64,000 nucleotides of DNA from Roseiarcus sp963770035 (GTDB taxonomy: Bacteria; Pseudomonadota; Alphaproteobacteria; Rhizobiales; Beijerinckiaceae): assembly GCA_963770035.1 (NCBI GenBank), contig CAVYON010000034.1, positions 62,001 to 126,000 of the forward strand. The letters run 5' to 3'. The notes beneath the pieces are model-generated. The model was not told the DNA's origin. It was given only the letters and a program-made list of their open reading frames with translations, and did no database searches. Position 1 is the stretch's first letter. Each line of letters opens with the position of its first letter. A program made the translations under genes and the position numbers. Of the stretch, positions 1 through 8,992 are shown one piece after another.

Positions 1-716
1 GTCTTCGACATCGAGGAGAACTCGACGGCGACGTCGAACGCGCCGGGCGCTTGCAGAACCGACGGCGGCGGCTCGTCCTCGAAATAGACCTCGGCGTAGG
101 CGAGGTCGGACAGCACGAAGATTTCGTGCCGCCGCGCGAACAGAACCAGGTCCTTGTAGAAGTCGAGCGAGGCGACCATCGCGGTCGGATTGGAGGGATA
201 GCAGACCACGACCGCGATCGGCTTGGGGATCGAGTGAACGATGGCGCGCTCGAGCGCGACGAAGAACTCCGGCGTCGGCTCGATCGGAACCGAACGGATC
301 ACGCCGCCCGCCATCAGGAACCCGAATGCGTGAATCGGGTAGGACGGATTGGGAACCAACACGACGTCGCCCGGCGCGGTGATCGCCTGGGCCATGTTGG
401 CGAAGCCCTCCTTCGAACCCAAAGTGACGACGACCTGCGTCTCGGGGTCGAGCTTCACGCCGAACCGGCGCGCGTAATAGCCGGCCTGGGCGCGCCGCAG
501 GCCGGCGATTCCCTTCGAGGCGGAATAGCGGTCGGTGCGCGGCTTGCCGACGGTTTCGACGAGTTTGTCAATCACGTGCTTTGGCGCTGGCAGGTCGGGG
601 TTGCCCATGCCGAGATCGATGATGTCGGCGCCGGCGGCGCGGGCCTTCGCCTTGAGCTTGTTGACCTGCTCGAAGACATAAGGCGGCAGGCGCCGCACGC
701 GGTGAAAGTCGCTCAT
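1..716 (-). CDS. PLP-dependent class I/II aminotransferase (C-terminus outside window)
   Basis: The reverse strand reads open from ATG at 716 to the window edge, so only about 238 N-terminal residues are present. They show the fold type I pattern: DLGMGNPDLPAP near residue 35, an SNPTA motif after VVVCYP, an LSDLAYAEVYF stretch, and SSMSK at the very edge, where SxSK carries the PLP lysine. The family is that of alanine/LL-diaminopimelate aminotransferases (AlaC-like), which exchange amino groups between an amino acid and a 2-oxoacid in the cytoplasm. The exact substrate cannot be told from this half. The sequence upstream of the start offers only a weak ribosome binding site. Confidence 0.85.
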   Translation of the reverse strand, partial: MSDFHRVRRLPPYVFEQVNKLKAKARAAGADIIDLGMGNPDLPAPKHVIDKLVETVGKPRTDRYSASKGIAGLRRAQAGYYARRFGVKLDPETQVVVTLGSKEGFANMAQAITAPGDVVLVPNPSYPIHAFGFLMAGGVIRSVPIEPTPEFFVALERAIVHSIPKPIAVVVCYPSNPTAMVASLDFYKDLVLFARRHEIFVLSDLAYAEVYFEDEPPPSVLQAPGAFDVAVEFSSMSK

Positions 717-814
717 CGGAAAAGACTGTCCTTAGGGTGAATAGCCGGTCGAGTCGGCGCGCCTCGCCGTCATGGTTCTGTAGCATCGGGCGGGGCGCCG
801 CCGCAAACGCCTCG

Positions 815-1210
815 TTATTGATTGGCCGGCGCCGGCTTTCTTTTCGCCTTCGCCGCCTCTTGGGCCTTCTCCTCGGCGACCGCCTTGGCGGCGGGCGGGA
901 AGGACGCCCGCAACGCGTCTGCGCGCTTCTCGGTCGAATCGAGGTCGCCCTTGAGGTTGCCCAAACTCTTGCTGTCGAGCGCCTTCTTGGCGGGCTCCGG
1001 CGGCGCCTGGAAGACCGGGATGTAACCCGGCTCCTTTTCCGGACGAGATTTGACGACAAAGTCCTGAGCCTGCGGGGCGTCGGCCGCAAAGCCCAATATT
1101 TTCATCACGCTCTTCAGCGGATTGTCGGCCTGCTGGGCGAACGCCGCAGACGTCAGGCCGCACGTCAGGGCCGACGCGATCGCCCATTTCGCTGCGTTCG
1201 CCGTGAACAT
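815..1210 (-). CDS. Secreted hypothetical protein, Lys/Ala-rich
   Basis: About 131 residues. I prefer the ATG at 1210 over the in-frame ATG at 1252, because GGAAGG lies 7 nt before it and it starts a clean signal peptide (MFTANAAKWAIASALTCG..., cleavage probably after AFA-QQ). The mature part holds DNPLKSVMKILGF, a PGYIPVFQAPPEPAKKALD stretch, and a charged, probably helical tail ending in KRKPAPANQ. I recognise no enzyme domain. The role is unknown; it is likely periplasmic. Confidence 0.65.
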   Translation of the reverse strand: MFTANAAKWAIASALTCGLTSAAFAQQADNPLKSVMKILGFAADAPQAQDFVVKSRPEKEPGYIPVFQAPPEPAKKALDSKSLGNLKGDLDSTEKRADALRASFPPAAKAVAEEKAQEAAKAKRKPAPANQ

Positions 1211-1347
1211 GCCGCCGCCTTCCGCTCCCGTTCGTTCCGCCATCGCCATCACGCCAAAAGTCGTTGTGGCGTGATGCCGCCGTAGTGACCTATTATGACC
1301 AAAACGGGGAGGCGTCTCCCCCAGCCTGTATCAGGGAACGCTCTTTC

Positions 1348-1689
1348 ATGGCGACACATCGTGCGAACGCGTCGAGAGATCGAGCGACGCCGGTCGAAAC
1401 GACCGATGACGGCGCCCCGACCGCGACGGCCAAGTCCCGAAAGCCAGCAGCAAAAAAGTCGAGCGGAGCGAAGTCCGGCGCGCGAGCCGCCGCCGAACCG
1501 AAAAGCGTCGCTTCGACAGCCAAGACCCCCGCCAAGCCGGCCAAAGCCGCGCCCAAGGCCAAGTGGGTCAACGCCCTTCTGACCCCAGCCGCGGAAGCCA
1601 AGGGGCGTAAGAGGACGGTCCCCAAGCCGGATGCGGACTCGCTCGACCAATGGGTGAACACGCCGGCCGGCCCATACGGATTCGACTGA
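1348..1689 (+). CDS. Lys/Ala/Pro-rich low-complexity ORF, probable frame-broken N-terminal extension of PhaC
   Basis: 113 residues from ATG 1348, which has an AGGGAA motif about 9 nt upstream. The sequence is histone-H1/phasin-tail-like (repeated KPAAKK, AKTPAKPAKAAPK), followed by a more ordered stretch KWVNALLTPAAEAKGRKR. It stops at 1687. The next frame opens at 1658 and runs without a stop straight into the phaC frame as another Ala/Pro/Lys-rich stretch. The phaC ATG at 1991 has no visible ribosome binding site. I infer that this ORF and phaC are one gene split by a single-base shift between 1658 and 1686. A separate small basic protein binding DNA or PHA granules is the alternative. Confidence 0.5.
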   Translation: MATHRANASRDRATPVETTDDGAPTATAKSRKPAAKKSSGAKSGARAAAEPKSVASTAKTPAKPAKAAPKAKWVNALLTPAAEAKGRKRTVPKPDADSLDQWVNTPAGPYGFD

Positions 1690-1990
1690 GCGCAGCCTGC
1701 CCCCCGCGAGTCCCGCGCCCGCGTCCAAGCCGCCGCCGGTCTTTGGTCAGGCGACGAAGCGCGCCCGCGTTCCGAAACAAGCCAAGTCTGCGGCCGCGCC
1801 CGCCGCTCCCCCGGTCGAATCGACGGCGGAAGCGGTCGCGCAGAACGCAACGGCGCGGACGCCGGGCGCCGCGGCGCCCGGTCCGGCGCCAAAAACCGTT
1901 GATCCGGAGACAAACTCCGCCCCGCCGGCAATTGAGCCGCCAAGACGCGGGGATGCACGCGCCGAGCGTGCGATCGCCCCGGCGCCCGCC

Positions 1991-3835
1991 ATGCCGGCGC
2001 CGGCCGAGATGGACCCGCGAAGCCCCGAGGACCCCCCAAATCCTTTCGGCTTCGGGGTCCCATATCCTATGCCGAACATCGAGGCGCTGGCCCGCAACAT
2101 CGCGAGCGCCATCGAGCATGCCGGCAAGGCGTTTGCCGCCTACATCCGTCCGCGCGAGACCGGGGAAATCAAGACCACGGTCGGCGAGGAGATCGGCGAG
2201 ATGGTCCGCTCGCTCGGCCATGTCGCCGAGTATTACATGGCCGATCCCAAGCGCGCGATCGAGGCCCAGACGGCCTACGCCACCCAGTTCGTCAATCTGT
2301 GGGCGGCGACGCTGCAGCGGTTCCAGGGCGGAACGGTCAAGCCTATCGCCGAACCCGAGAGCAGCGACAAGCGGTTCTCCGACGCGGCCTGGCGCGACAA
2401 TCCTTTCTTCGACTTCCTCAAGCAGGCCTACGTGCTGACGACGGACTGGGCAGAAAATCTCGTCCACAACGCCGATGAAATGGAGCCGCACCGTCGCGCC
2501 AAGGCGCGTTTCTATCTCAAGCAGGTGTCGGCGGCTTTCTCCCCGTCGAACTTCGTCGGCACGAACCCCGAACTCCTGCGGGCCACGCTGGCCGAGAGCG
2601 GCGAGAACCTGGTGCGCGGGCTCAAGATGCTGGCCGAGGACATTGAGGCCGGCAAAGGCAACGTCCGCATGCGCCAGGTCGACGCACGGGGCTTCGAGCT
2701 GGGCGTCAACATGGCTACCACGCCGGGCAAGGTCATCTTCCGCAACGACGTGATCGAGCTCATCCAGTACGCGCCGACGACAGCTGAGGTTTACAAGCGG
2801 CCGCTGCTGATCATTCCGCCCTGGATCAACAAGTTTTACATCCTCGACCTCAATCCGGAGAAGTCATTCATCCGCTGGGCGGTGGCGCAGGGCCTGACTG
2901 TGTTCGTCGTCTCCTGGGTCAATCCCGACGCCAGGCACGCCGACAAGGATTTCGACGCCTACATGCAGGAAGGCATTTTGGCCGCGCTCGACAGCGTCGA
3001 GCAGGCGACCGGCGAGCGCAAGGTGACGGCGATCGGCTATTGCGTCGGGGGCACGCTCCTTGCCGCGACGCTCGGTTACATGGCGGCGACTGGCGACGAC
3101 CGAATCGAGAGCGCGACCTTCTTCACCACCCAAATCGACTTCACCGACGCCGGCGACCTCAAGGTGTTCGTCGACGCCGAGCAGCTGAAGCAGGCCGAAA
3201 AACGCATGGAGGAGCAGGGCTATCTCGAAGGCTCAGCCATGGCGCAGGCCTTCAACATGCTCAGGCCCAACGATCTGATCTGGTCGTACTACGTCAACAA
3301 CTATCTGAAGGGCAAGGAACCGATGCCCTTCGATCTCCTGGTGTGGAACGCGGACGCCACCCGCATGCCGGCGGCGAACCACAAGTTCTACCTCCGCCAC
3401 TGCTACTTCCAGAACGACCTGTCGAACGGGCGCATGAAGCTTCACGGCCAGACGATCGACCTGAAAAAGGTGACGATCCCAGTCTACGAACTTGCCGCCA
3501 AGGAGGACCATATCGCCCCTGCCCGCTCGGCGTTCACTGGCGCCAAATGTCTCGGCGGACCGGTGCGCTTCGTGATGGCCGGGTCGGGCCACATCGCAGG
3601 CGTGGTCAACCCTCCGGCCAAACCAAAGTACCAGTACTGGACCGACGGTCCGGTCGAGGGCGAGTTCGAGGACTGGGTCAAGGCGGCCAAGGAAACGCCC
3701 GGCTCGTGGTGGCCGGACTGGATCGAGTGGGTCGCCGCGCAGGCGCCCGAGAAGGTTCCGCCCCTCACGCCCGGCGAGGGCAAGCTGAAGCCGCTTGGCG
3801 ACGCGCCCGGCGAGTACGTCAAGATCAAGTCGTAG
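1991..3835 (+). CDS. phaC: Class I poly(3-hydroxyalkanoate) synthase
   Basis: 614 residues. It polymerises (R)-3-hydroxyacyl-CoA into polyester at the granule surface. An N-terminal PhaC domain is followed by an alpha/beta-hydrolase core. The lipase-box-like IGYCVGG places the nucleophile at Cys351. Asp506 (KEDHIAP) and His534 (GSGHIAG) complete the triad, and the 28-residue Asp-His spacing matches that of class I enzymes as I recall it. The length fits class I without any extension, but ATG 1991 lacks a ribosome binding site and the frame is open back to 1658 (see the entry at 1348). No phaA, phaB or phasin gene is adjacent. Confidence 0.95.
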   Translation: MPAPAEMDPRSPEDPPNPFGFGVPYPMPNIEALARNIASAIEHAGKAFAAYIRPRETGEIKTTVGEEIGEMVRSLGHVAEYYMADPKRAIEAQTAYATQFVNLWAATLQRFQGGTVKPIAEPESSDKRFSDAAWRDNPFFDFLKQAYVLTTDWAENLVHNADEMEPHRRAKARFYLKQVSAAFSPSNFVGTNPELLRATLAESGENLVRGLKMLAEDIEAGKGNVRMRQVDARGFELGVNMATTPGKVIFRNDVIELIQYAPTTAEVYKRPLLIIPPWINKFYILDLNPEKSFIRWAVAQGLTVFVVSWVNPDARHADKDFDAYMQEGILAALDSVEQATGERKVTAIGYCVGGTLLAATLGYMAATGDDRIESATFFTTQIDFTDAGDLKVFVDAEQLKQAEKRMEEQGYLEGSAMAQAFNMLRPNDLIWSYYVNNYLKGKEPMPFDLLVWNADATRMPAANHKFYLRHCYFQNDLSNGRMKLHGQTIDLKKVTIPVYELAAKEDHIAPARSAFTGAKCLGGPVRFVMAGSGHIAGVVNPPAKPKYQYWTDGPVEGEFEDWVKAAKETPGSWWPDWIEWVAAQAPEKVPPLTPGEGKLKPLGDAPGEYVKIKS

Positions 3836-3883
3836 CGAGCGGCGCGGACAGCCCGGACGGCCGCCCGCGCCCCTACGACCCGG

Positions 3884-5338
3884 CTATGCCGCTAGGCGGT
3901 CTGATCGCGGCCCATCCTCTCGCCGCGCTCCCATCTTGAACTCGCCGACTGCAGCCGCGAGCGTTTCCGTCTCCGATTGCAGGTTGCGCGTCGCAGCACT
4001 GGTCTCTTCAACCATGGCGGCGTTCTTCTGGGTATCCTCATCCATCTGGCCCACGGCGACGTTCACTTCCTGGATCGCTGTGCATTGGTCGGAAGTTCGG
4101 CCTGCAATCTCCCTGACAATGTCGCTGACGCCCGCGATCTGCCGTGCGATGCGCTCGAGCGCCTCCCCGGTGTCGGAAACGAGCTTCGCGCCTTGGGCGA
4201 CATCCTCTTTCGCCGTCGCCACAAGGTTTGAGATCTCTTTCGCGGACTGCGCCGCCCTAACCGCAAGCGCTCGGACTTCTGCGGCGACGACGGAGAAGCC
4301 GCGTCCAGCCTCGCCGGCTCGGGCGGCCTCGACAGCTGCGTTGAGCGCCAGCAGGTTCGTCTGAAAGGCGATTTCGTCGATCAGATCGACGATCTTGGCG
4401 ATGTTGTTCGATGATGTTCCGACTCTGTTCATCGCCTCCATTGCGGATCGAACGACCGGTCCACTGCTCTCGGCGTCCTTGCGGGCGACGTCCACCGCGG
4501 CGTTTGCCTTGCGCGCGCCCTCCGCCGTCTCGGCGACTGTCGTCGAAATCTCTGAAATTGCGGCGGAGGTCTCTTCGATCGCCGCCGCCGCCTGTTCTGT
4601 GCGGCGCGCCAGATCGTCGGCGGCCGAAGCGACTTCGCGGGTCGAGGAACTGATCGAATGCGCCCCTTCAAGCACCACGCCGAGTGTGCCCTCCAAAGCG
4701 TCCACGGCCGAATTGAAGTCGGTTGCGAGGCGCCCATAGGCTTTCGGCAGTTCGGCGCCGAGCCGGAACGTCATGTCCTTATTCGCGAGCCGCGCCAAGC
4801 CTTTGGCGATCGCGTCGGCGACTTGTGCCTTTTCCAATTCAGCAGCTCCGCGAGCGTCCGCGACCGCTTGCCCATATCGCTGAACCGACGAATTGATCGT
4901 CTCGGCGGCGATGCGAAATGCGCCGTTCATGCCGACGCTCACGATCTGACGATAGTAGACGCCGCGACAGACCGCATCCATGCTTGCCGTCGCCTCCCGC
5001 ACGAAGGCGTCGCATCGGTCGATCACATCGTTGACGGCGTGCGCGGCCGGCGAGAAAGACGAGTTGTCGTCGATATTGGTTATCCGGGCCTCGAAGTTGC
5101 CTTCACTGATCTGGCGGCAGGCTTCCTCGATTTTGTTGGCGCCGGCTTGGACCCCAAATATCGCCCGCGCTCTGAGCGCGCAGGCGAACGCCAAGATCGC
5201 CGCGGCGATCGCCCCGACATGCTCGATCAGCGGCGCGCCCGACAGACCCGCCACAACGCCTGCGATCGCGCAAAGGCCCGCAGCGCCGAGATGGACAGGA
5301 ATCGAGCTCACATCAAAGCGTGAGAATGAATTCGTCAT
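3884..5338 (-). CDS. Methyl-accepting chemotaxis protein
   Basis: 484 residues. Two hydrophobic segments (about 12-31 and 39-60) form an N-terminal hairpin with almost no periplasmic part, so the sensory input is probably not an extracellular ligand domain. A HAMP-like segment follows (EACRQISEGNFEARI, about 73-90). The long coiled-coil signalling domain has its hairpin tip at IDEIAFQTNLLALNAAVEAA (about 320-340), the site that contacts CheA/CheW. The gene overlaps the 3' end of the PAS gene by 26 nt, so the two are translationally coupled and probably act as a split Aer-like redox sensor. Confidence 0.93.
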   Translation of the reverse strand: MTNSFSRFDVSSIPVHLGAAGLCAIAGVVAGLSGAPLIEHVGAIAAAILAFACALRARAIFGVQAGANKIEEACRQISEGNFEARITNIDDNSSFSPAAHAVNDVIDRCDAFVREATASMDAVCRGVYYRQIVSVGMNGAFRIAAETINSSVQRYGQAVADARGAAELEKAQVADAIAKGLARLANKDMTFRLGAELPKAYGRLATDFNSAVDALEGTLGVVLEGAHSISSSTREVASAADDLARRTEQAAAAIEETSAAISEISTTVAETAEGARKANAAVDVARKDAESSGPVVRSAMEAMNRVGTSSNNIAKIVDLIDEIAFQTNLLALNAAVEAARAGEAGRGFSVVAAEVRALAVRAAQSAKEISNLVATAKEDVAQGAKLVSDTGEALERIARQIAGVSDIVREIAGRTSDQCTAIQEVNVAVGQMDEDTQKNAAMVEETSAATRNLQSETETLAAAVGEFKMGARREDGPRSDRLAA

Positions 5339-5834
5339 AGGAGACGCCCTTCGCCGTGAGCTGATGAGTCAAAAATTCGAAGCCCGCGGCGAGCGATGCC
5401 TTTCCGTTCTTGTGACGCGCCTCCTCGGCCAAGGTGGCGCGGTAGAGCGGGACGATCACCTTGTCGACCGTCGCACGGTTTGGCGCCCGTCGATTCGAAT
5501 GATAGGCGACGATGTTTTTGTCCTTGTCGAAGGACGGCGTCACGTGGGCGAAGACCCAGTAGAAGTCGCCGCCTTTGGACCTGTTCTTTACGTAGGCGAA
5601 GATTTCTTTCCCCGCCATGATCGTGTCCCATAGCAGCTTGAACACGGCCCGCGGCATGTCCGGGTGACGAATGAGGCTGTGCGGCTGACCAAGCAATTCA
5701 GATTCCCGGTATCCAGCGACCCGGCAAAACGTTTGATTCACATAAGTCATCCGACCGACAAGGTCGGTCTTCGAAACGATGATCTCGTTCTCGGGGAAGA
5801 AGACTTCGTGATCGGTAAGCGGAAGCGTCGTCAT
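5313..5834 (-). CDS. Aer-like PAS-domain sensor protein
   Basis: About 173 residues from ATG 5834 (MTTLPLTDHEVFFPENEIIV), which is the usual Aer-type PAS beginning. A further in-frame ATG at 5924 would add 30 unrelated residues. The PAS core is clear: VNQTFCRVAGYRESELLGQ, then HPDMPRAVFKLLWDTIMAG and GGDFYWVFAHVTPSFD, the flavin-binding subfamily signature of aerotaxis sensors. There is no transmembrane or signalling domain in the same chain. The following, overlapping gene supplies the membrane anchor and the chemoreceptor signalling domain. Confidence 0.85.
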   Translation of the reverse strand: MTTLPLTDHEVFFPENEIIVSKTDLVGRMTYVNQTFCRVAGYRESELLGQPHSLIRHPDMPRAVFKLLWDTIMAGKEIFAYVKNRSKGGDFYWVFAHVTPSFDKDKNIVAYHSNRRAPNRATVDKVIVPLYRATLAEEARHKNGKASLAAGFEFLTHQLTAKGVSYDEFILTL

Positions 5835-6017
5835 GCGTTGTCCAAGCGGGCGCGGCCGGCAATAGCCGCGGATTGACTGCGAATGGGAATGCAGGCCCAG
5901 CCTGCGCGCGCTCGACGGCGTCATGCCCCAACGACGTCGCGCACCCTGCGCACGGCGTTGCGAAACGCAATCTCGAAGTTACGCGCCTGGCAGTTAAAGA
6001 GTTGATAAGCCGCTTGC

Positions 6018-7233
6018 CAGGGCAATCGCATTTCAAGACTGGGTCAGGAGTTTGCAGAGGAACTCGTCATTCCATCCTGCGCGCTTGAACTTTCCGCGCA
6101 GGGAGCCCTTTGATCCCTCGTTCTGCATCGCGTTCAGCGCCATGTGACGCAGGATCGCCAGATTTTCAGGACCATGGCCGAGGCGGGTGCGATCCTGATC
6201 TTCGTTCATGACGACGTCCAGACGCCAATGTAGCCGGTTCTCCACGCCCCAATGCTCGCGCACGACTTCATTGAGCCGCTCGGGGGTCAGTTCCGTGCTG
6301 AGGAGGTAATATGCTGTTTCCGTTGTGGTTTTCGCTGGCGTTTCACGGATGCGAACGACCTTGCCCACGGCCTTGAGGCCAGGCCATTGATGATCTTCCT
6401 GCAACCAGCCGATGTCGGTCGAGACCGAAGCGGTGCGCGTCTCGATGCGGCCGTGCCCGGCATCGACGTCCGGTTTGGACGTCGCGGCCTTGGTTTCGGG
6501 GTCATCCAGATACTGGCGCACGTCGTCGTGCAGACTGCCCTGGTTGCCCTTCAGCGCCAGCGCATAGTCACCGCCCTGTCGGACGATCTGCTCGGCGATC
6601 GAACGCTGGCAAATGAGCGCGTCGACGGTCACGATCGTCCCCTTCAGCGACAGCATCTTGAGCAGCTTGGGGACGGCGGTGATCTCGTTCGACTTCGCGT
6701 CGGTGGCGATCTGCGCCAGCACCATGCGTTGCTGGCAGCCCCATGCGCTGACCATGTGCAGGGGCGATTTGCCGCTGGCCTTGTCGAACGAGCGGCGCAA
6801 CACCTTGCCGTCGATCGCGATAACACCCTGACATTGCGTCGAAAATTGCGACATGAAACGCTGAAACACGGCGCGAAATTGCTCCGGGTCCAGTTGACGG
6901 AAAAGCCGGCTGAACGTGTCGTGGCTGGGCAGGCCATTGGCCAACTCGAGCAAGCCGCGAAGAAACGGCTCCTTCGACTTGGCGAACAGCGCCATATCGA
7001 CCGCGCTCTGTCCGCCGCACAGAACCGCGCAAAACGCGATGATCAACAGTTCATGGAAATCGTGAAGAGCCGCGTTCCCACTTCGCGGATCGTCCAGTTC
7101 TTCCCAACAGGCCGCAAACTGCTCCAAAATCGTCTCCAAGGCTCGATTCGCGCCTCAGGAGGTAAAATCCATCAGCCCAACGCGCCGCAAGCCCCAGACG
7201 TTTCCTCATGCTTTTTCAAATGCGATTCCCCTG
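6018..7233. mobile_element. ISAs1-family insertion sequence, complete, with inverted repeats and 10-bp target duplication
   Basis: A 1216-bp element. The left end begins CAGGGCAATCGCATTT at 6018; the right end read on the other strand begins CAGGGGAATCGCATTT at 7233, so the ends match in 15 of 16 positions. Identical 10-bp direct repeats AGCCGCTTGC flank it at 6008-6017 and 7234-7243. It encodes one intact transposase. An undamaged reading frame with a perfect target duplication argues for a recent insertion. The joined flanks read as intergenic DNA between the PAS gene and the histidine phosphatase, so no gene appears to be broken. Confidence 0.95.
6033..7139 (-). CDS. ISAs1-family transposase
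   Basis: 368 residues, filling the element between its inverted repeats. Family hallmarks are an N-terminal DDPRSGNAALHDFHELLIIA segment, LPSHDTFSRLFRQLDPEQF, a catalytic region with IAIDGKVLRRSFD (first Asp), TVDALICQR (second Asp) and LALKGNQ, and HWGVENRLHWRLDVVMNEDQ near the C-terminus carrying the acidic residue. It ends 15 nt before the left end of the element. No frame break is visible. Confidence 0.96.
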   Translation of the reverse strand: METILEQFAACWEELDDPRSGNAALHDFHELLIIAFCAVLCGGQSAVDMALFAKSKEPFLRGLLELANGLPSHDTFSRLFRQLDPEQFRAVFQRFMSQFSTQCQGVIAIDGKVLRRSFDKASGKSPLHMVSAWGCQQRMVLAQIATDAKSNEITAVPKLLKMLSLKGTIVTVDALICQRSIAEQIVRQGGDYALALKGNQGSLHDDVRQYLDDPETKAATSKPDVDAGHGRIETRTASVSTDIGWLQEDHQWPGLKAVGKVVRIRETPAKTTTETAYYLLSTELTPERLNEVVREHWGVENRLHWRLDVVMNEDQDRTRLGHGPENLAILRHMALNAMQNEGSKGSLRGKFKRAGWNDEFLCKLLTQS

Positions 7234-7373
7234 AGCCGCTTGCTGCTGTGGCTGAGTTTTCCGGCGCTGCCCTGCAGGGGCGATCGCGCGGCGGGCCGAG
7301 CGTCGCCAAAATTCTGCACTGTTGTGGCATGATGGACCATCGCCTGGGGGTTCAATCGACCAAGAGGACAGAC

Positions 7374-7949
7374 ATGCCGCAAACCGTCACGCTCGTTCGC
7401 CACGGCGAAACGGCCTGGAGCGCCAGCGGCAAGCACACCGGACGGACGGACATCCCGCTCACCGCGGTCGGCGAGCGGAAGGCGGCCGCGCTGCACGACC
7501 GTCTGGCTGGCCAGCGCTTCGACCGGGTTTTTACGAGCCCCCTGCAACGGGCCGCCCGGACCTGCGCGCTCGCGGGCTTCGGCGACCGCGCCGTGACCGA
7601 TTCCGACCTGCTCGAATGGGATTACGGCGACTACGAGGGGCACACCACCCACGAGATCCTCGCCGAACGGCCGGGCTGGCTCATCTTCCGCGACGGCTGC
7701 CCGAACGGAGAGGCCGCGGTCGACGTCGGCGCGCGCGTCGATCGCGTCATCGCCCGTCTGCGCGCCGCAGACGACCACGCGATCGTCTTCTCGAGCGCCC
7801 ATGTGCTGCGCGTGCTGACCGCCCGCTGGCTCGGCCTGCAGCCAGCGGACGGCCGGTTTTTCCTGCTCGACACGGCGAGCGTCAGCGTTCTCGGCGCCGA
7901 ACACGACGACCCCGGCGAGCCGGTCATCCGCCTTTGGAACGCAGTCTGA
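7374..7949 (+). CDS. Histidine phosphatase (phosphoglycerate-mutase-like) family protein
   Basis: 191 residues from ATG 7374 with AGAGGA upstream. The branch-1 histidine phosphatase pattern is complete: LVRHGETAWS with the phospho-accepting His near the N-terminus, TSPLQRAARTC, LLEWDYGDYEG, and FSSAHVLRVLTARW with the second catalytic His. Such proteins dephosphorylate sugar phosphates, nucleotides or phosphoproteins, and the substrate cannot be assigned here. The gene stands alone between the insertion sequence and the chrA remnant. Confidence 0.88.
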   Translation: MPQTVTLVRHGETAWSASGKHTGRTDIPLTAVGERKAAALHDRLAGQRFDRVFTSPLQRAARTCALAGFGDRAVTDSDLLEWDYGDYEGHTTHEILAERPGWLIFRDGCPNGEAAVDVGARVDRVIARLRAADDHAIVFSSAHVLRVLTARWLGLQPADGRFFLLDTASVSVLGAEHDDPGEPVIRLWNAV

Positions 7950-7984
7950 GCTGAGAGGGCGCTCGCTCGGAGGGGAACGCCTCG

Positions 7985-8365
7985 CCGCACCGAGCGCTCG
8001 ACGCGCGCCATAGCCGGCCAGGAACGCTCCGTTAGACACCCAGCCCGGATCGACCACCGCGCTGCGCGAGAGCGGCAGCACGACGTGACCGCCGCCGAAC
8101 AAACCCCGGACCGGGAGATTGCCGCAAGGAAGGCGAGCGGACCGCTGTGGGCGGGAAGGAACGTCAATGCGAGCAGGACGAAGAAGCCCGCGAGACAGGC
8201 GAGCCCCGTCCCGCGTCCGATCGGCGCGGGCGCAGTTTCGGCGAGCGGCTCGTCCCGTCGGCGGCTGACGCGAAGCCCGGCGAGGCCCCCGAGCCCGATC
8301 GCGGCGATCTGACTTGCCCCTCCCGGCGCGAAGGCCGTCAGGAGGACGGCCAGCACCGCGATCAT
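7985..8365 (-). pseudogene. Decayed C-terminal part of a chromate transporter (chrA remnant)
   Basis: From about 8365 the reverse strand encodes membrane-type sequence ending LALTFLPAHSGPLAFLAA. The frame then shifts near 8095, and the other frame carries the ChrA hallmark FGGGHVVLPL followed by DPGWVSNGAFLAGYGA. The expected continuation (QAVPGPLFTFAA in the family) is missing and the reading frame runs out. Only part of the second ChrA half remains, so this is a real remnant rather than a sequencing slip. Confidence 0.75.
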
Positions 8366-8710
8366 CGCCCGCCGCCCGTCGGCGTAATTATTACACGACC
8401 GTTACTCCGAGCCTTTTGTCTAACGATCCCCTGCTTTCCGCACCCCATCCGACCCTGCGGGCCACCCCCGCTTCGCAGAGAAGGAGGCGCGCGACTCGGA
8501 GGAATGTGTGAATGCCGTAGGCCACTCGCCCGTCGGGAGAGGCAAGCCGCGAAGGCAGATCGTGCAGATTGCCCATCAGCCGGGTGGCGCCGACGCGGCT
8601 CGCCCATTCGCCGCGAAAGCGGGCCGCCAGCTGTCCTGGCATCGTTCAGAAATTCTTGACGATCGCAGAGCGCAAGACGTCGCCAGCGCCGCGGCCTTAG
8701 GCGGTCGAAA
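8366..8710. other. Intergenic stretch without a supported gene
   Basis: About 350 bases between the chrA remnant and the CCTGTT repeat. Open frames on both strands are short and low-complexity. A segment around 8440-8520 (ACCCTGCGGGCCACCCCCGC and what follows) resembles intergenic repeat DNA. I see no gene with codon bias or a ribosome binding site. Confidence 0.4.
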
Positions 8711-8785
8711 GGCCGCCTGTTCCTGCCCTGTTAACGCAGGATTTGCCCTGTTCTTGACCGTTTTGACCCCTGTTCGGGACCTGTT
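8711..8785 (+). repeat. CCTGTT-type dispersed repeat, copy 1
   Basis: The sequence CCGCCTGTTC ... CCTGTTAACGCA ... ATTTGCCCTGTTC is built on iterated CCTGTT words. A related copy lies inverted at 40930-41015. Both sit in gene-free DNA. Bordering sequence is unrelated, so the repeat itself is the conserved unit. Confidence 0.7.
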
Positions 8786-8992
8786 ATTTGAGCGGCCCAT
8801 TCGCGTACAACGCCGCCAAACCCCTGTTTCCGCTTAGAGCTTTTTCCTCGTTGAGGCTGTATTTACTGTGCCGTAGCAGGCAAAACAGGAAACGCGCATG
8901 GCGCCCGGACGCGCTCCGGGAGCGATCCGATTGTCAAGCCGGGCTTTTCTTTGGGCCGCCGCCCCCGCGCGAACGCCTTCCTCCCCGCGAAG

